NCBI GenBank assembly: GCA_949948895.1
Contig: CATLHE010000013.1
Location: forward strand, 1-52,323
Direction of reading: 5' to 3'
Source: an uncultured Christensenella sp.
GTDB taxonomy: Bacteria > Bacillota > Clostridia > Christensenellales > Pumilibacteraceae
Length of the DNA: 52,323 bases
Part shown: positions 1-8,085 of the stretch, piece by piece
Position numbering within the stretch: the stretch's first letter is position 1
Layout of the letters: the number at the start of each line of letters is the position of its first letter
Translations under genes and position numbers: made by a program
The notes under the pieces: model-generated
What the model was told of the DNA's origin: nothing
The model's database searches: none
Seen by the model: the letters and a program-made list of their open reading frames with translations, nothing else

Positions 1-559
1 TTTTAAGGGTGGCAAGTAATAACCACGCATGCTGCCAGGCTTCCAATGCGCATTTTATGCGCTGCTTGTATTATTAGGGCTATGCCCGAAACTGAAATAC
101 CCCACGTTCCACGTGGGGATATTTATTGTGCTTTGCGTTTACCGTCGAGTCGGCTAGTGTTTGGCTTTGAGTTAGCAATAGCGAACTTTTGTTGTAAAAA
201 GGCGGTAACGCTTGAAATTCGCACCGATATATGTTAAAATTATTCGGTACTCGATGCCAAAATAATAGGAGAGATATCCCGTGTGCTTGCGGTATAAACA
301 GCGCTTTGCGGTTTGAAAACGTAAGTTCACAATCATGGGATGATGAGACGGCAAGCGTGCGAATAAATATCATTCGTTTGTTTTTCGTCGGGCTTGAAAA
401 CGCGATACGACCGATTTTATTGAGATTGGTTTTGACCGAGAAAGCGGTTTATATCGCGTGAGGATGTCGGCACGGGTAATAAGAAGTCGTAAATTGCAAA
501 AGCGCGTCGCTTTATGCGTAGGGTTTTTGCAGGCGGTATAATTATAAGGAGTACATAAT
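1..559. other. No gene recognised; upstream region of the hydrogenase operon
   Basis: Only short open frames without family resemblance are present, and none has a convincing ribosome binding site. A small inverted repeat lies at about 101-121 (CCCCACGT, three-base loop, ACGTGGGG) and could be the hairpin of a terminator for a gene left of the window, although no strong T run follows. The last part holds the ribosome binding site of hydC, AAGGAG at 546-551, eight bases before the ATG. No promoter with both elements was found, so the hydrogenase operon promoter is not assigned. Confidence 0.5.
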
Positions 560-1027
560 ATGACCGAAGAAAAGGACAAAGAGTTTGGCGAGGTTTTGGA
601 AAGTCTCAAAGACGTTCCCGGACCCGTCATGATGGCTATGCAAAAGGCGCAGGATATTTACGGGTATTTGCCCATGGAGGTACAGCTTCGTATCGCCGAA
701 TATTTCAACGTGCCTCTTGCCACGGTTTACGGTATTGCGACGTTCTATTCGCAGTTCAGGCTCGAACAGCCCGGTCAGATCAAGATCGCGGTCTGCTTGG
801 GTACGGCGTGCTACGTAAAGGGCAGCGGCGGCGTTATAGACAAGTTCGGACGCATGCTTAACGTCGAGCCCGGTCATACCACGCCCGACGGCAGATTCAC
901 TTTGGAAGCGACGCGTTGCATAGGCTGCTGCGGTCTTGCGCCCGTTCTTACCGTCAACGGCGAAGTTTACGGTAAAGTGACGGAAGACAGCGTGGACGAG
1001 ATACTCGCCAAGTACAACAACGCATAA
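560..1027 (+). CDS. hydC: Bifurcating [FeFe] hydrogenase, NuoE-like [2Fe-2S] subunit
   Basis: The 155-residue protein is a thioredoxin-fold [2Fe-2S] subunit of the NuoE/HydC/HndA family, cytoplasmic. The four cluster ligands are visible as C79-x4-C84 and C120-x3-C124. In this family it forms a complex with the NuoF-like HydB and the catalytic HydA and passes electrons between NAD(P)H, ferredoxin and protons. The length is typical. The ATG at 560 is supported by AAGGAG eight bases upstream. It is the first gene of hydC-hydB-hydA; the gap to hydB is 146 bases. A Complex I NuoE is unlikely because the next two genes are hydrogenase subunits and no other nuo genes follow. HndA is an alternative name. 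Confidence 0.93.
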   Translation: MTEEKDKEFGEVLESLKDVPGPVMMAMQKAQDIYGYLPMEVQLRIAEYFNVPLATVYGIATFYSQFRLEQPGQIKIAVCLGTACYVKGSGGVIDKFGRMLNVEPGHTTPDGRFTLEATRCIGCCGLAPVLTVNGEVYGKVTEDSVDEILAKYNNA

Positions 1028-1173
1028 GTTTGAAACGCGATAAGCGCGCCGCTTTCCGTATAAGCGGCAAAGCGTCGCGGACGATAAGCTATCCATGCTT
1101 ATCTGTGCCGACGGCGTCGGCGCGCGAGCTTGCTTTCAAACCCACTTTGTGACAAGGAGACAAGGATACATTT

Positions 1174-3042
1174 ATGAAAACTTTAAGTGAACTTCAACAG
1201 ATCCGCGACCGCGAGCGTAACGGGATAGAGGAGCGCAGGGAAGGCGCGTCCGTTACCGAAGGCGCGCCCAGAGCGCACGTCTTGGTCTGCGGCGGTACGG
1301 GCTGTACTTCCGGTAACAGCGAGACCATTTATGCCAATTTCAAAAATAAGCTCAAAGAGCGCAACATAACCGACGTCAACGTTATTATGACGGGTTGCTT
1401 CGGGCTATGCTCCAAAGGACCTATCGTGGTCGTTTATCCCGACGGCGCGTTCTATACGCACGTCAAGCCCGACGACGTGGAAGAGATAGTAGCCGAGCAC
1501 CTCGTAGGCGGCAAGCCCGTAGAGCGGCTTCTGCACGCCGAAAAGGACAGCGACGGACAAATGAAGTCCATAAACGATACCGATTTCTATCGCAGTCAGC
1601 ACCGTATCGTTTTGCGTAACTGCGGCGTTATCGATCCCGAAAACATAGACGAGTATCTCGCCAAAGACGGATACAAGGCGTACGAAAAAGCCGTATCGTC
1701 CATGACTCAGCAACAGGTCATAGACGAGCTCAAAAAGAGCGGGCTCAGAGGCCGCGGCGGCGCGGGCTTCCCGACGGGCATGAAGTGGCAGTTTACGCAC
1801 GACGCGCCCGGAGCGGATAAGTACGTGGCGTGCAACGCCGACGAGGGCGACCCCGGCGCGTTCATGGACAGATCGCTTCTCGAGGGCGATCCTCACGCCG
1901 TTATCGAGGCTATGATGATAGCAGGTTATGCGGTCGGCGCGGAGCACGGCGTTATTTACGTGCGTGCGGAGTACCCGATAGCCGTACACCGTTTGGAAGT
2001 GGCTATGAAGCAGGCTCGCGAGTACGGCATACTCGGCGACAATGCTATGGGGCTCGGACACAAGTTCGATCTCGAGCTTCGTCTCGGCGCGGGCGCGTTC
2101 GTCTGCGGAGAGGAGACGGCGCTTCTCAATTCTTCGGAAGGCAAGCGCGGCGAGCCGCGTCAGCGTCCGCCGTTCCCCGCGGTCAAGGGCTTGTTCGGCA
2201 AGCCGACGCTTATAAACAACGTAGAGACCTACGGCAATATCACTCAGATCATACTCAACGGCGCGGAATGGTTCGCCAGCCTCGGCACCGAAAAGAGCAA
2301 GGGCACCAAAGTGTTTGCGCTCGGCGGCAAGCTCGAAAACGTCGGTCTTGTAGAAATACCCATGGGCACGACGCTCAGGACGATAGTGGAAGACATAGGC
2401 GGCGGTTGCCCCAACGGTAAAAAGTTCAAAGCCGCGCAAACGGGCGGACCGTCGGGCGGTTGCATACCCGCGTCGCTTATCGACACGCCCATCGATTACG
2501 ACAGCCTCATGGCTATCGGCTCGATGATGGGCAGCGGCGGTCTTATAGTCATGGACGAGGATAACTGCATGGTCGATATCGCCAAGTTCTTCCTCGAGTT
2601 TACGGTAGACGAGTCGTGCGGAAAATGCACGCCTTGCCGCATAGGCAATAAGCGCCTTCTCGAAATGCTCGACAAGGTGACAAAGGGCGAGGCGACGCTC
2701 GAAGACCTCGACAAGATGGAAGAGCTTTGCTATTACATAAAAGAGAACTCGTTGTGCGGGCTCGGTCAGACTGCGCCCAACCCCGTTCTTTCCACGCTCA
2801 GATATTTCCGCGACGAGTACGAAGCGCACTGCAACGGCAAGTGCCCCGCGGGCGTATGTAAAGCGCTTGTCAGCTATAAAGTCGATCCCGAAAAATGTAT
2901 CGGCTGCACGATCTGCGCGCGTAACTGCCCGGTTGGAGCTATCAGCGGCGCGGTCAAACAGACGCACGAGATCGATCCCAAAAAGTGTATCAAGTGCGGC
3001 GTTTGCGCATCCAAGTGTCCTAAGGGCGCGATTAGCAAGTAA
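1174..3042 (+). CDS. hydB: Bifurcating [FeFe] hydrogenase, NuoF-like NADH/FMN subunit
   Basis: This 622-residue flavoprotein should hold the FMN and NAD(P)(H) site of a trimeric HydABC/Hnd hydrogenase, the likely place of electron bifurcation. Domains in order: an N-terminal thioredoxin-like [2Fe-2S] domain with C39-x4-C44 and C75-x3-C79; the 51-kDa Complex I fold with the glycine-rich FMN loop GLRGRGGAGFPTG and the NADH segment ACNADEGDPGAF; SLBB; a NADH_4Fe-4S domain with ESCGKCTPC near 490 and a further Cys near 528; and two C-terminal [4Fe-4S] ferredoxin motifs at about 570-622. This layout is typical for HydB/HndC and longer than a plain NuoF. The ATG at 1174 follows two purine-rich stretches (AAGGAG and AAGG). 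Confidence 0.95.
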   Translation: MKTLSELQQIRDRERNGIEERREGASVTEGAPRAHVLVCGGTGCTSGNSETIYANFKNKLKERNITDVNVIMTGCFGLCSKGPIVVVYPDGAFYTHVKPDDVEEIVAEHLVGGKPVERLLHAEKDSDGQMKSINDTDFYRSQHRIVLRNCGVIDPENIDEYLAKDGYKAYEKAVSSMTQQQVIDELKKSGLRGRGGAGFPTGMKWQFTHDAPGADKYVACNADEGDPGAFMDRSLLEGDPHAVIEAMMIAGYAVGAEHGVIYVRAEYPIAVHRLEVAMKQAREYGILGDNAMGLGHKFDLELRLGAGAFVCGEETALLNSSEGKRGEPRQRPPFPAVKGLFGKPTLINNVETYGNITQIILNGAEWFASLGTEKSKGTKVFALGGKLENVGLVEIPMGTTLRTIVEDIGGGCPNGKKFKAAQTGGPSGGCIPASLIDTPIDYDSLMAIGSMMGSGGLIVMDEDNCMVDIAKFFLEFTVDESCGKCTPCRIGNKRLLEMLDKVTKGEATLEDLDKMEELCYYIKENSLCGLGQTAPNPVLSTLRYFRDEYEAHCNGKCPAGVCKALVSYKVDPEKCIGCTICARNCPVGAISGAVKQTHEIDPKKCIKCGVCASKCPKGAISK

Positions 3043-3215
3043 CGCCGCATGCATCTCGCGATAGTTCGTCAGCCGTCGCTTCGCCCTCGGTCGTTTGCCC
3101 GAAGCAAACTCCCGTCGGTCGGCGCTCGGATTTCCTGCTCTCGCGAGCGCCTGCGCCGTTACTACTATACATTTGATCGGCACATAATAATAAATAGGAG
3201 AAATCATTTGGTATT
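3043..3215 (+). repeat. Repeat fragment between hydB and hydA
   Basis: This 173-base gap inside the hydrogenase operon contains ATAGTTCGTCAGCCGTCGC at about 3061-3079. The same 19 bases recur at about 11175-11193, downstream of pyrC, where they head a cluster of intergenic repeats. The remainder is G+C-rich and partly self-complementary. Near the end, AGGAG at 3196-3200 is the only good ribosome binding site for hydA and lies 15 bases before its ATG. No coding frame is supported here. Confidence 0.6.
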
Positions 3216-4967
3216 ATGAAAAACATAAATCTTACTGTAAACGGCGTTCCCGTAACCGTTCCCGAGGGCACGCGTATACTCGACGCCGCTATAAAAGCGG
3301 GGTTCAAAGTTCCTACGCTCTGCTATATGAAAGATCTTTGCAACGAATCGAGCTGCCGCGTTTGCGTGGTCGAGATCAAGGGCAATCGTAAGCTCATGAC
3401 GGCGTGCTCGACGGTCGTTTCCGAGGGGATGGAGGTATTGACTAACACGCCCAAGGTGAGAGCGGCGCGTAAGATAACGTTGGAGCTTTTGCTCAGCAAT
3501 CATCATAAAGAATGTCTCAGTTGCGTCAGGAGCGGGAACTGCGAGCTTCAGGCGCTTGCTACCGAGTATGGCTGCGACGCGGAAAAGTACGGCGGCGCGA
3601 TGAATTCGTACGACGTAGACGACGCGACGGAGTTTTTGGTTCGCGATAATAATAAGTGCATACTTTGCCGCAGGTGCGTTGCGGCATGCAATAATGTTCA
3701 GACGGTAGGCGTTATCGATGCGAGCAATCGCGGGTTTGCGACCAAGATCGCAAGTCCGTTCGGGCGCAGTCTCGGAGACGTGCCGTGCGTGGCTTGCGGA
3801 CAGTGTATCAATGTTTGCCCGACGGGCGCGCTCAAAGAAAAGGACAGCGTTTCGGAAGTCGAGAAGCTTTTGGCGGACCCCGAAAAGACTGTTATTGTCG
3901 GTACCGCGCCCAGTGTTCGCGCGGCGCTCGGCGAGGAGTTCGGATATCCCGTCGGTACGGATACGGAAGGCAAAATGGTTGCGGCGCTCAAAGCGATCGG
4001 CTTTGACAGAGTATTCGACGTCGATATGGCGGCGGACATGACGATCATGGAAGAGGGCACGGAGTTCCTTGCGAGGCTCAACGATAAGAATGCGGTGCTG
4101 CCCATGATAACCTCGTGCAGTGCGGGCTGGATCAGGTTTATCGAGTTCAATTTCCCCGAGCTTTTGCCTAATCTGTCGTCGTGCAAATCGCCTCAGCAGA
4201 TGTTCGGCGCTATCATGAAAACGTACTATGCCAAAAAGACGGGTATCGATCCCAAGAATCTCGCGGTCGTTACGGTCATGCCGTGCATTGCCAAAAAGTT
4301 CGAGGTCACGCGCCCCGACGAGTGCGCGGCGGGCGAAGGCATACCCGACGTGGACGCGTCCATTACGACGCGTGAGCTCGCTAGAATGATCAAGAATTAC
4401 GGTATCGATTTCAAAGCGCTCGATTCCAAAACGCAGTTCGACGATCCTATCGGTAAGGGCAGTTCTGCGGGGCTTATATTCGGCGCGACGGGCGGCGTTA
4501 TGGAAGCCGCGCTCCGTACGGTTGCGGAAGTCGCGACGGGCAAGACGCTCGACAATATCGATTTTAAAGCCGTGCGCGGCACTAAGGGCATAAAGGAAGC
4601 GACTATAGTTCTCGGTGGCAAAACGCTTAATATCTGCGTGGCGAGCGGGCTCGGCAATGCGCGAAAGATAATGGACGAGGTCAAAGCGGGAAAGAGCAAG
4701 TATCACTTTATCGAGATAATGGCTTGCCCCGGCGGGTGTGTGAACGGCGGCGGTCAGCCGATAGTCAGTTCGTCCGACCGCAATGTCATCGACGTCGCCA
4801 AAAAGCGCGCGGGCGTGCTTTACAAAAAGGACAAGAAAGATGTGCTCAGGAAGTCGCACGTGAACCCCGTGGTCAAGACGCTGTACGACGAGTACTTCGG
4901 TCAGCCTGGCAGCGACACGGCGCACCACGTTCTCCATACGAGCTACGTCAAACGTAAAAAATACTGA
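3216..4967 (+). CDS. hydA: [FeFe] hydrogenase catalytic subunit (trimeric, group A3 type)
   Basis: The 583-residue catalytic subunit should reduce protons or oxidise H2 at the H-cluster, in the cytoplasm, with HydB and HydC. In order: plant-type [2Fe-2S] domain (C36, C47, C50, C64); His-Cys3 [4Fe-4S] motif (H96 or H97, C100, C103, C109); two [4Fe-4S] ferredoxin motifs (C148/151/154/158 and C191/194/197/201); then the H domain. The H-cluster motifs are TSCSAGW (299-305), MPCIAKKFE (C357) and EIMACPGGC (C504, C508). The first differs from the textbook TSCCPGW in having Ser302 and Ala303. A strong terminator follows. No maturase genes hydE, hydF or hydG are in the window. Confidence 0.96.
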   Translation: MKNINLTVNGVPVTVPEGTRILDAAIKAGFKVPTLCYMKDLCNESSCRVCVVEIKGNRKLMTACSTVVSEGMEVLTNTPKVRAARKITLELLLSNHHKECLSCVRSGNCELQALATEYGCDAEKYGGAMNSYDVDDATEFLVRDNNKCILCRRCVAACNNVQTVGVIDASNRGFATKIASPFGRSLGDVPCVACGQCINVCPTGALKEKDSVSEVEKLLADPEKTVIVGTAPSVRAALGEEFGYPVGTDTEGKMVAALKAIGFDRVFDVDMAADMTIMEEGTEFLARLNDKNAVLPMITSCSAGWIRFIEFNFPELLPNLSSCKSPQQMFGAIMKTYYAKKTGIDPKNLAVVTVMPCIAKKFEVTRPDECAAGEGIPDVDASITTRELARMIKNYGIDFKALDSKTQFDDPIGKGSSAGLIFGATGGVMEAALRTVAEVATGKTLDNIDFKAVRGTKGIKEATIVLGGKTLNICVASGLGNARKIMDEVKAGKSKYHFIEIMACPGGCVNGGGQPIVSSSDRNVIDVAKKRAGVLYKKDKKDVLRKSHVNPVVKTLYDEYFGQPGSDTAHHVLHTSYVKRKKY

Positions 4968-4974
4968 TAATGTT

Positions 4975-5005
4975 AAAAGCCGTACGCAATCGCGTGCGGC
5001 TTTTT
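4975..5005 (+). terminator. Terminator after hydA
   Basis: A 13-bp stem with one G-T pair (AAAAGCCGTACGC pairing with GCGTGCGGCTTTT) has a four-base loop AATC and ends in a run of T. It starts eight bases after the hydA stop and closes the hydrogenase operon. Confidence 0.9.
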
Positions 5006-5006
5006 C

Positions 5007-5825
5007 CAAGCCTTACGCTTGAGCGACTGTCGTGTATTGGCTTTGGTAATTGTTTTACGCGTCACCCGAATAAGTTCATCACATATAGTCATGTATTCGT
5101 AGGGAGCGCAGACCACTGCGCTCCGCCAAGCACAGCTTGGATTTTTGTCGTGTGCAAACCAAATGTTTGACGATTGTCGTGTGTCGGCTTTTTTGTTTAT
5201 TTTAAGTGACGCCCGAAAAATAGCGGAGTATATTGACCGTTGTCCGTAGGGAGCGCAGACCCCTGCGCTCCGCCAAGCACAATTTCAAACATTTGGTTTG
5301 CGGCGTGCCGAGTCGTCACGCCCTACGAAAGTTTTACAAGCGTTACCGTTTTTATTCGGGTGTTACTCATTTTATCGATATAATGTTTATACACGACATT
5401 CGTCCAACATTTGGTTGGTGCGGGCTAACGCCCTAGATCCTTCGGCGTTGCCTCAGGATGACAAGTGTCAATAGTGGGATATTTTGCTCATTATCCGTCG
5501 TTGTTTTATGGCTTGCACCCAGTTCTTGTCATTCTGAACGCAGTGAAGAATCTAGGCGAACCGCCGCATGCGAGGCACGTAAAACAAACGGCAACCAATA
5601 ACATGTGCCGCACTTATTCGGGTGCAATGCACAATTACCCACAACGCCCACACACGACAGTCGCTAAGCCTTTGGCTTGCGGGTTTGCGCCCTAGATCCT
5701 TCGGCTTCGCCTCAGGATGACAGGTATCAATAGCCGGATATGCTGTTTTGATATTTGTCGGGTGAAACGCAAAACAACCAATCAAGTAAACACACGACAG
5801 ACGTCCAACATTTGGTTGGAAAACA
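5007..5825. repeat. Intergenic cluster A of hairpin repeat modules
   Basis: No gene is supported in these 800 bases; they are a chain of palindromic modules shared with other gaps of the window. Module M1 (TAGGG then a hairpin): 5103-5124 and 5250-5271 with stem GGAGCGCAG/CTGCGCTCC, and 5302-5322 with stem GGCGTG/CACGCC. Module M2 (CATYC hairpin): 5437-5459, 5531-5551 and 5696-5718. Module M3 (CAAGC or CAAAC hairpin): 5126-5140, 5286-5300, 5404-5418, 5669-5681 and 5805-5819. Linkers are TCGTGTG/CACACGA and CACCCGAATAA. A degraded M3 copy at 5007-5025 touches the hydA terminator. Confidence 0.85.
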
Positions 5826-5826
5826 G

Positions 5827-5855
5827 TTGATTTAATAAGCGGTTTATGGTAAAAT
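5827..5855 (+). promoter_or_regulatory. Promoter of yggS-sepF-lspA-rluD-pyr operon
   Basis: TTGATT at 5827-5832, a 17-base spacer and TAAAAT at 5850-5855, with TG one base before the -10 (extended -10). The yggS start lies 19 bases further on with GGAG at 5863-5866. It begins right where repeat cluster A ends. Confidence 0.7.
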
Positions 5856-5874
5856 ATTAAACGGAGACATTTGC

Positions 5875-6558
5875 ATGGTTTCGGACGAGTTACAACGCAA
5901 TCTCGAAGCGGCGCTTAAGCGTATCGATCGTGCGGCGCGCGGCAGGCGCGTCAGCGTTGTCGCCGCAACGAAAACAGTGTCTTCGGAAGTGATAAACGCA
6001 GCAGTTGACCTGGGCATAACCGACGTCGGAGAGAACCGCGTTCAGGAGTACTTGGAAAAACGCGACGCCGTAAAAGCCGTAAAATGGCATTTTATAGGCA
6101 CGTTACAGCGGAACAAGGTCAAGTACCTAGTCGGCGACGTCGCGCTCATTCAGTCGGTATCGGGTGTCGAGCTCGCGCAAGAGATCGACAGGCTCGCGGC
6201 AAAGCGCGGCGTTATACAGTCGGTGCTTGCGGAAGTCAACGCCGCCGACGAACCGAGTAAGACGGGCGCCAAAACCGACGAGATCGACGCGTTGATCGAG
6301 TGCATAAGGGGCTTGCCCAACCTCAGGCTGAAAGGCTTGATGGCTATCCCGCCTATCGCGGCGGGGGACGAAGTGTACAAAAGACTCCGCGGCATTTACG
6401 AGACCTATGCGGGCGGCGAGTTCGATACGCTGTCGGTGGGAATGTCGGGTGACTACGAGCGCGCGATAGAATACGGCAGTAATATGGTGCGGCTCGGCAC
6501 GGCGCTCTTCGGCGCGAGAAACTTACTTAAAGGAGGAACGCTTTATGACAAACGATGA
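5875..6558 (+). CDS. yggS: YggS/PLPBP family pyridoxal-phosphate homeostasis protein
   Basis: The 227-residue protein belongs to the YggS/PROSC family: a single alanine-racemase-type TIM barrel that binds PLP but has no known catalysis and acts in vitamin B6 and amino-acid homeostasis in the cytoplasm. The PLP lysine is K33 in the motif VVAATKT; the family sequence GENRVQEYLEK and the C-terminal LSVGMSGDYERAI...GSNMVRLG pattern are present. In Gram-positives it commonly sits next to sepF in the division cluster, as here; its last 14 bases overlap sepF. It is first in a transcription unit that continues to pyrC. The ATG at 5875 has GGAGA eight to nine bases upstream. Confidence 0.95.
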   Translation: MVSDELQRNLEAALKRIDRAARGRRVSVVAATKTVSSEVINAAVDLGITDVGENRVQEYLEKRDAVKAVKWHFIGTLQRNKVKYLVGDVALIQSVSGVELAQEIDRLAAKRGVIQSVLAEVNAADEPSKTGAKTDEIDALIECIRGLPNLRLKGLMAIPPIAAGDEVYKRLRGIYETYAGGEFDTLSVGMSGDYERAIEYGSNMVRLGTALFGARNLLKGGTLYDKR

Positions 6559-7117
6559 ATTCGAATCGTTCTTGTGGCGTGGCAGTAATTATCAAGGCGG
6601 CGCGCCCGAGGTGTACGAGGATACGCACGACGAGTACGGCAGATATATCGGCGGGCAAAAGAACAAAAGCGTTTTCGGTACGCCTCCTTCGTATACCGCG
6701 CCTTCGTATCCGCCCGCGCAGTACGGCACGGCGCCCAAGCCCGACGCAACGGCAAAGACCGAGCGGCATCTCGGCAATCCGCCGCAGTTCCAATACTACG
6801 ACGTGCCCGCGCAAGAAAAGCACAAGCCGTCGCCTTTGCCCAAGATAGAACAGTTCATTTCGCCGCGCCTGTATCAAAACATCGTTTTGTACGCGCCGAG
6901 AAACGCGGTAGACGTGGAGCGACTCATTGACTATATGCGTAGACGCGAGCCTGCGATAGTCGATCTCGACCCGATCGCGGACACGGAGGACGCGCAGCGC
7001 GTGCTCGACTTTACTTCCGGCGCGGTGTATGCGCTAAACGGCAGGATAATAGAGATCAAATCCAATATGTTTTTGGTCGTTCCCGAGGGTATAGACGTAG
7101 CCAAACCCGAGGCGTAA
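6545..7117 (+). CDS. sepF: Cell division protein SepF
   Basis: SepF binds the C-terminus of FtsZ and anchors and bundles Z-ring filaments at the membrane. The C-terminal half (about 100-180) is the SepF domain, with ISPRLYQNIVLYAPRN, then DVERLIDYMRRREPAIVDLD, and the end of the fold at GAVYALNGRI and FLVVPEGIDV. The N-terminal part is a proline, tyrosine and glycine-rich linker of about 95 residues, longer than in Bacillus. The gene overlaps yggS by 14 bases and starts after an excellent GGAGG (6533-6537). yggS-sepF pairing is a classic arrangement, which supports the call. Confidence 0.93.
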   Translation: MTNDEFESFLWRGSNYQGGAPEVYEDTHDEYGRYIGGQKNKSVFGTPPSYTAPSYPPAQYGTAPKPDATAKTERHLGNPPQFQYYDVPAQEKHKPSPLPKIEQFISPRLYQNIVLYAPRNAVDVERLIDYMRRREPAIVDLDPIADTEDAQRVLDFTSGAVYALNGRIIEIKSNMFLVVPEGIDVAKPEA

Positions 7118-7170
7118 GCACGGATAAAACTTCAAAAGAGCTATAAGGACGGTATAAGGAAACAACAAAG

Positions 7171-8085
7171 ATGCAGGGCGACGACAAGACGTTCAGATCC
7201 AAGCTTAAAGGCGCATGGCAGTTTATCAAAAAGATAGCCGCGCGCGTTTGGGCATATTTGAAAGTCGCGAAAATGGAATATATCGTTATGATCTCGCTTT
7301 TTGCACTCGACCTTATAACAAAAGCGGTCGTCAACGCATGCGTCGGTTATGACGAAACGGTCGTTCTTATTCCCAAGTTCTTAAACATACACAACTATCA
7401 CAACTACGACGCGGCGTTCGGTTCGGCGTTTATAACCAACGCTTTGGGGCCGGTGGGATCGCGAATTTTGTTCTGCGTGTTTGCCGTCGCCGCCTCGGTA
7501 GTGTTTATAATCATATTGATAAAGCAAAAGGGCAAGCACAAGCTGTTCCGCCTCGCGCTTGCAATGCTCACTGCGGGCGCAATGGGAAACTGCATAGACC
7601 GATGGGCGCTCGGGTTTGTACGCGACTTTATCGAGTTCGAGTATTTCGGGCTGACTATAAACGGCAGTAAAACGTTTTATATTTTTAATATAGCCGATGC
7701 CGAGCTGGTCATAGCCGTCGTTCTTGTCGTTATTTATTTCATATTCGTTTATAAAGACAAGAGCGACGAGGCTAAAACGTTAAAGGCTAGCGATACGGCG
7801 GAGCTTTCTGAATCGGGCGCGGTAAACGGCGATGCGCCTGGCGGCGAGCTTCCCGAAAATGCGGAGGACGGCGTCGATACCGATGCGGAGCAGGCATTGC
7901 CGAGCGGCGGCGAGGAGCACGAGGCGCTTACGAAAGAGGAACTTGCCGAACTCTATTCGGCGGACGGTTCGCCGACCGAACTGTCCGAGGAATCGGAAAG
8001 CCCCGATACGGGCGAGGCGGAAAACTCAACTGAAAATACCGAAACGGAAACGGACAACGGACGCGTGGCGGGAGGTGCAAAGTGA
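7171..8085 (+). CDS. lspA: Lipoprotein signal peptidase (signal peptidase II) with acidic tail
   Basis: LspA is the membrane aspartyl protease that cleaves prolipoproteins before the lipidated Cys. Four hydrophobic segments lie between residues 37 and 195. The conserved GNCIDR (139-144), D152 in VRDF and D176 in FNIAD give the catalytic Asp pair. The usual NxGAAFG motif reads NYDAAFG. At 304 residues it is almost twice the usual length: it has an N-terminal extension of about 35 residues and a C-terminal tail of about 110 residues rich in Glu, Asp, Ser and Gly that should be disordered. The stop overlaps the rluD start by four bases. Two lipoproteins in the window (23747 and 33810) are possible clients. 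Confidence 0.92.
   Translation: MQGDDKTFRSKLKGAWQFIKKIAARVWAYLKVAKMEYIVMISLFALDLITKAVVNACVGYDETVVLIPKFLNIHNYHNYDAAFGSAFITNALGPVGSRILFCVFAVAASVVFIIILIKQKGKHKLFRLALAMLTAGAMGNCIDRWALGFVRDFIEFEYFGLTINGSKTFYIFNIADAELVIAVVLVVIYFIFVYKDKSDEAKTLKASDTAELSESGAVNGDAPGGELPENAEDGVDTDAEQALPSGGEEHEALTKEELAELYSADGSPTELSEESESPDTGEAENSTENTETETDNGRVAGGAK

Noticed and set aside
101-121. CCCCACGT/ACGTGGGG inverted repeat resembling the variant CRISPR repeats
   Set aside because: Only the short palindrome is shared; the 3' tail GAGTTGAAAT and any periodic copies are missing.
537-542. TATAAT before hydC
   Set aside because: It has no matching -35, and transcription from it would begin inside the AAGGAG ribosome binding site.
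1405-5009. Two minus-strand frames of about 600 codons opposite hydB and hydA
   Set aside because: They mirror the G+C-rich codon use of the real genes, lack recognisable domains and start sites, and overlap conserved hydrogenase subunits.
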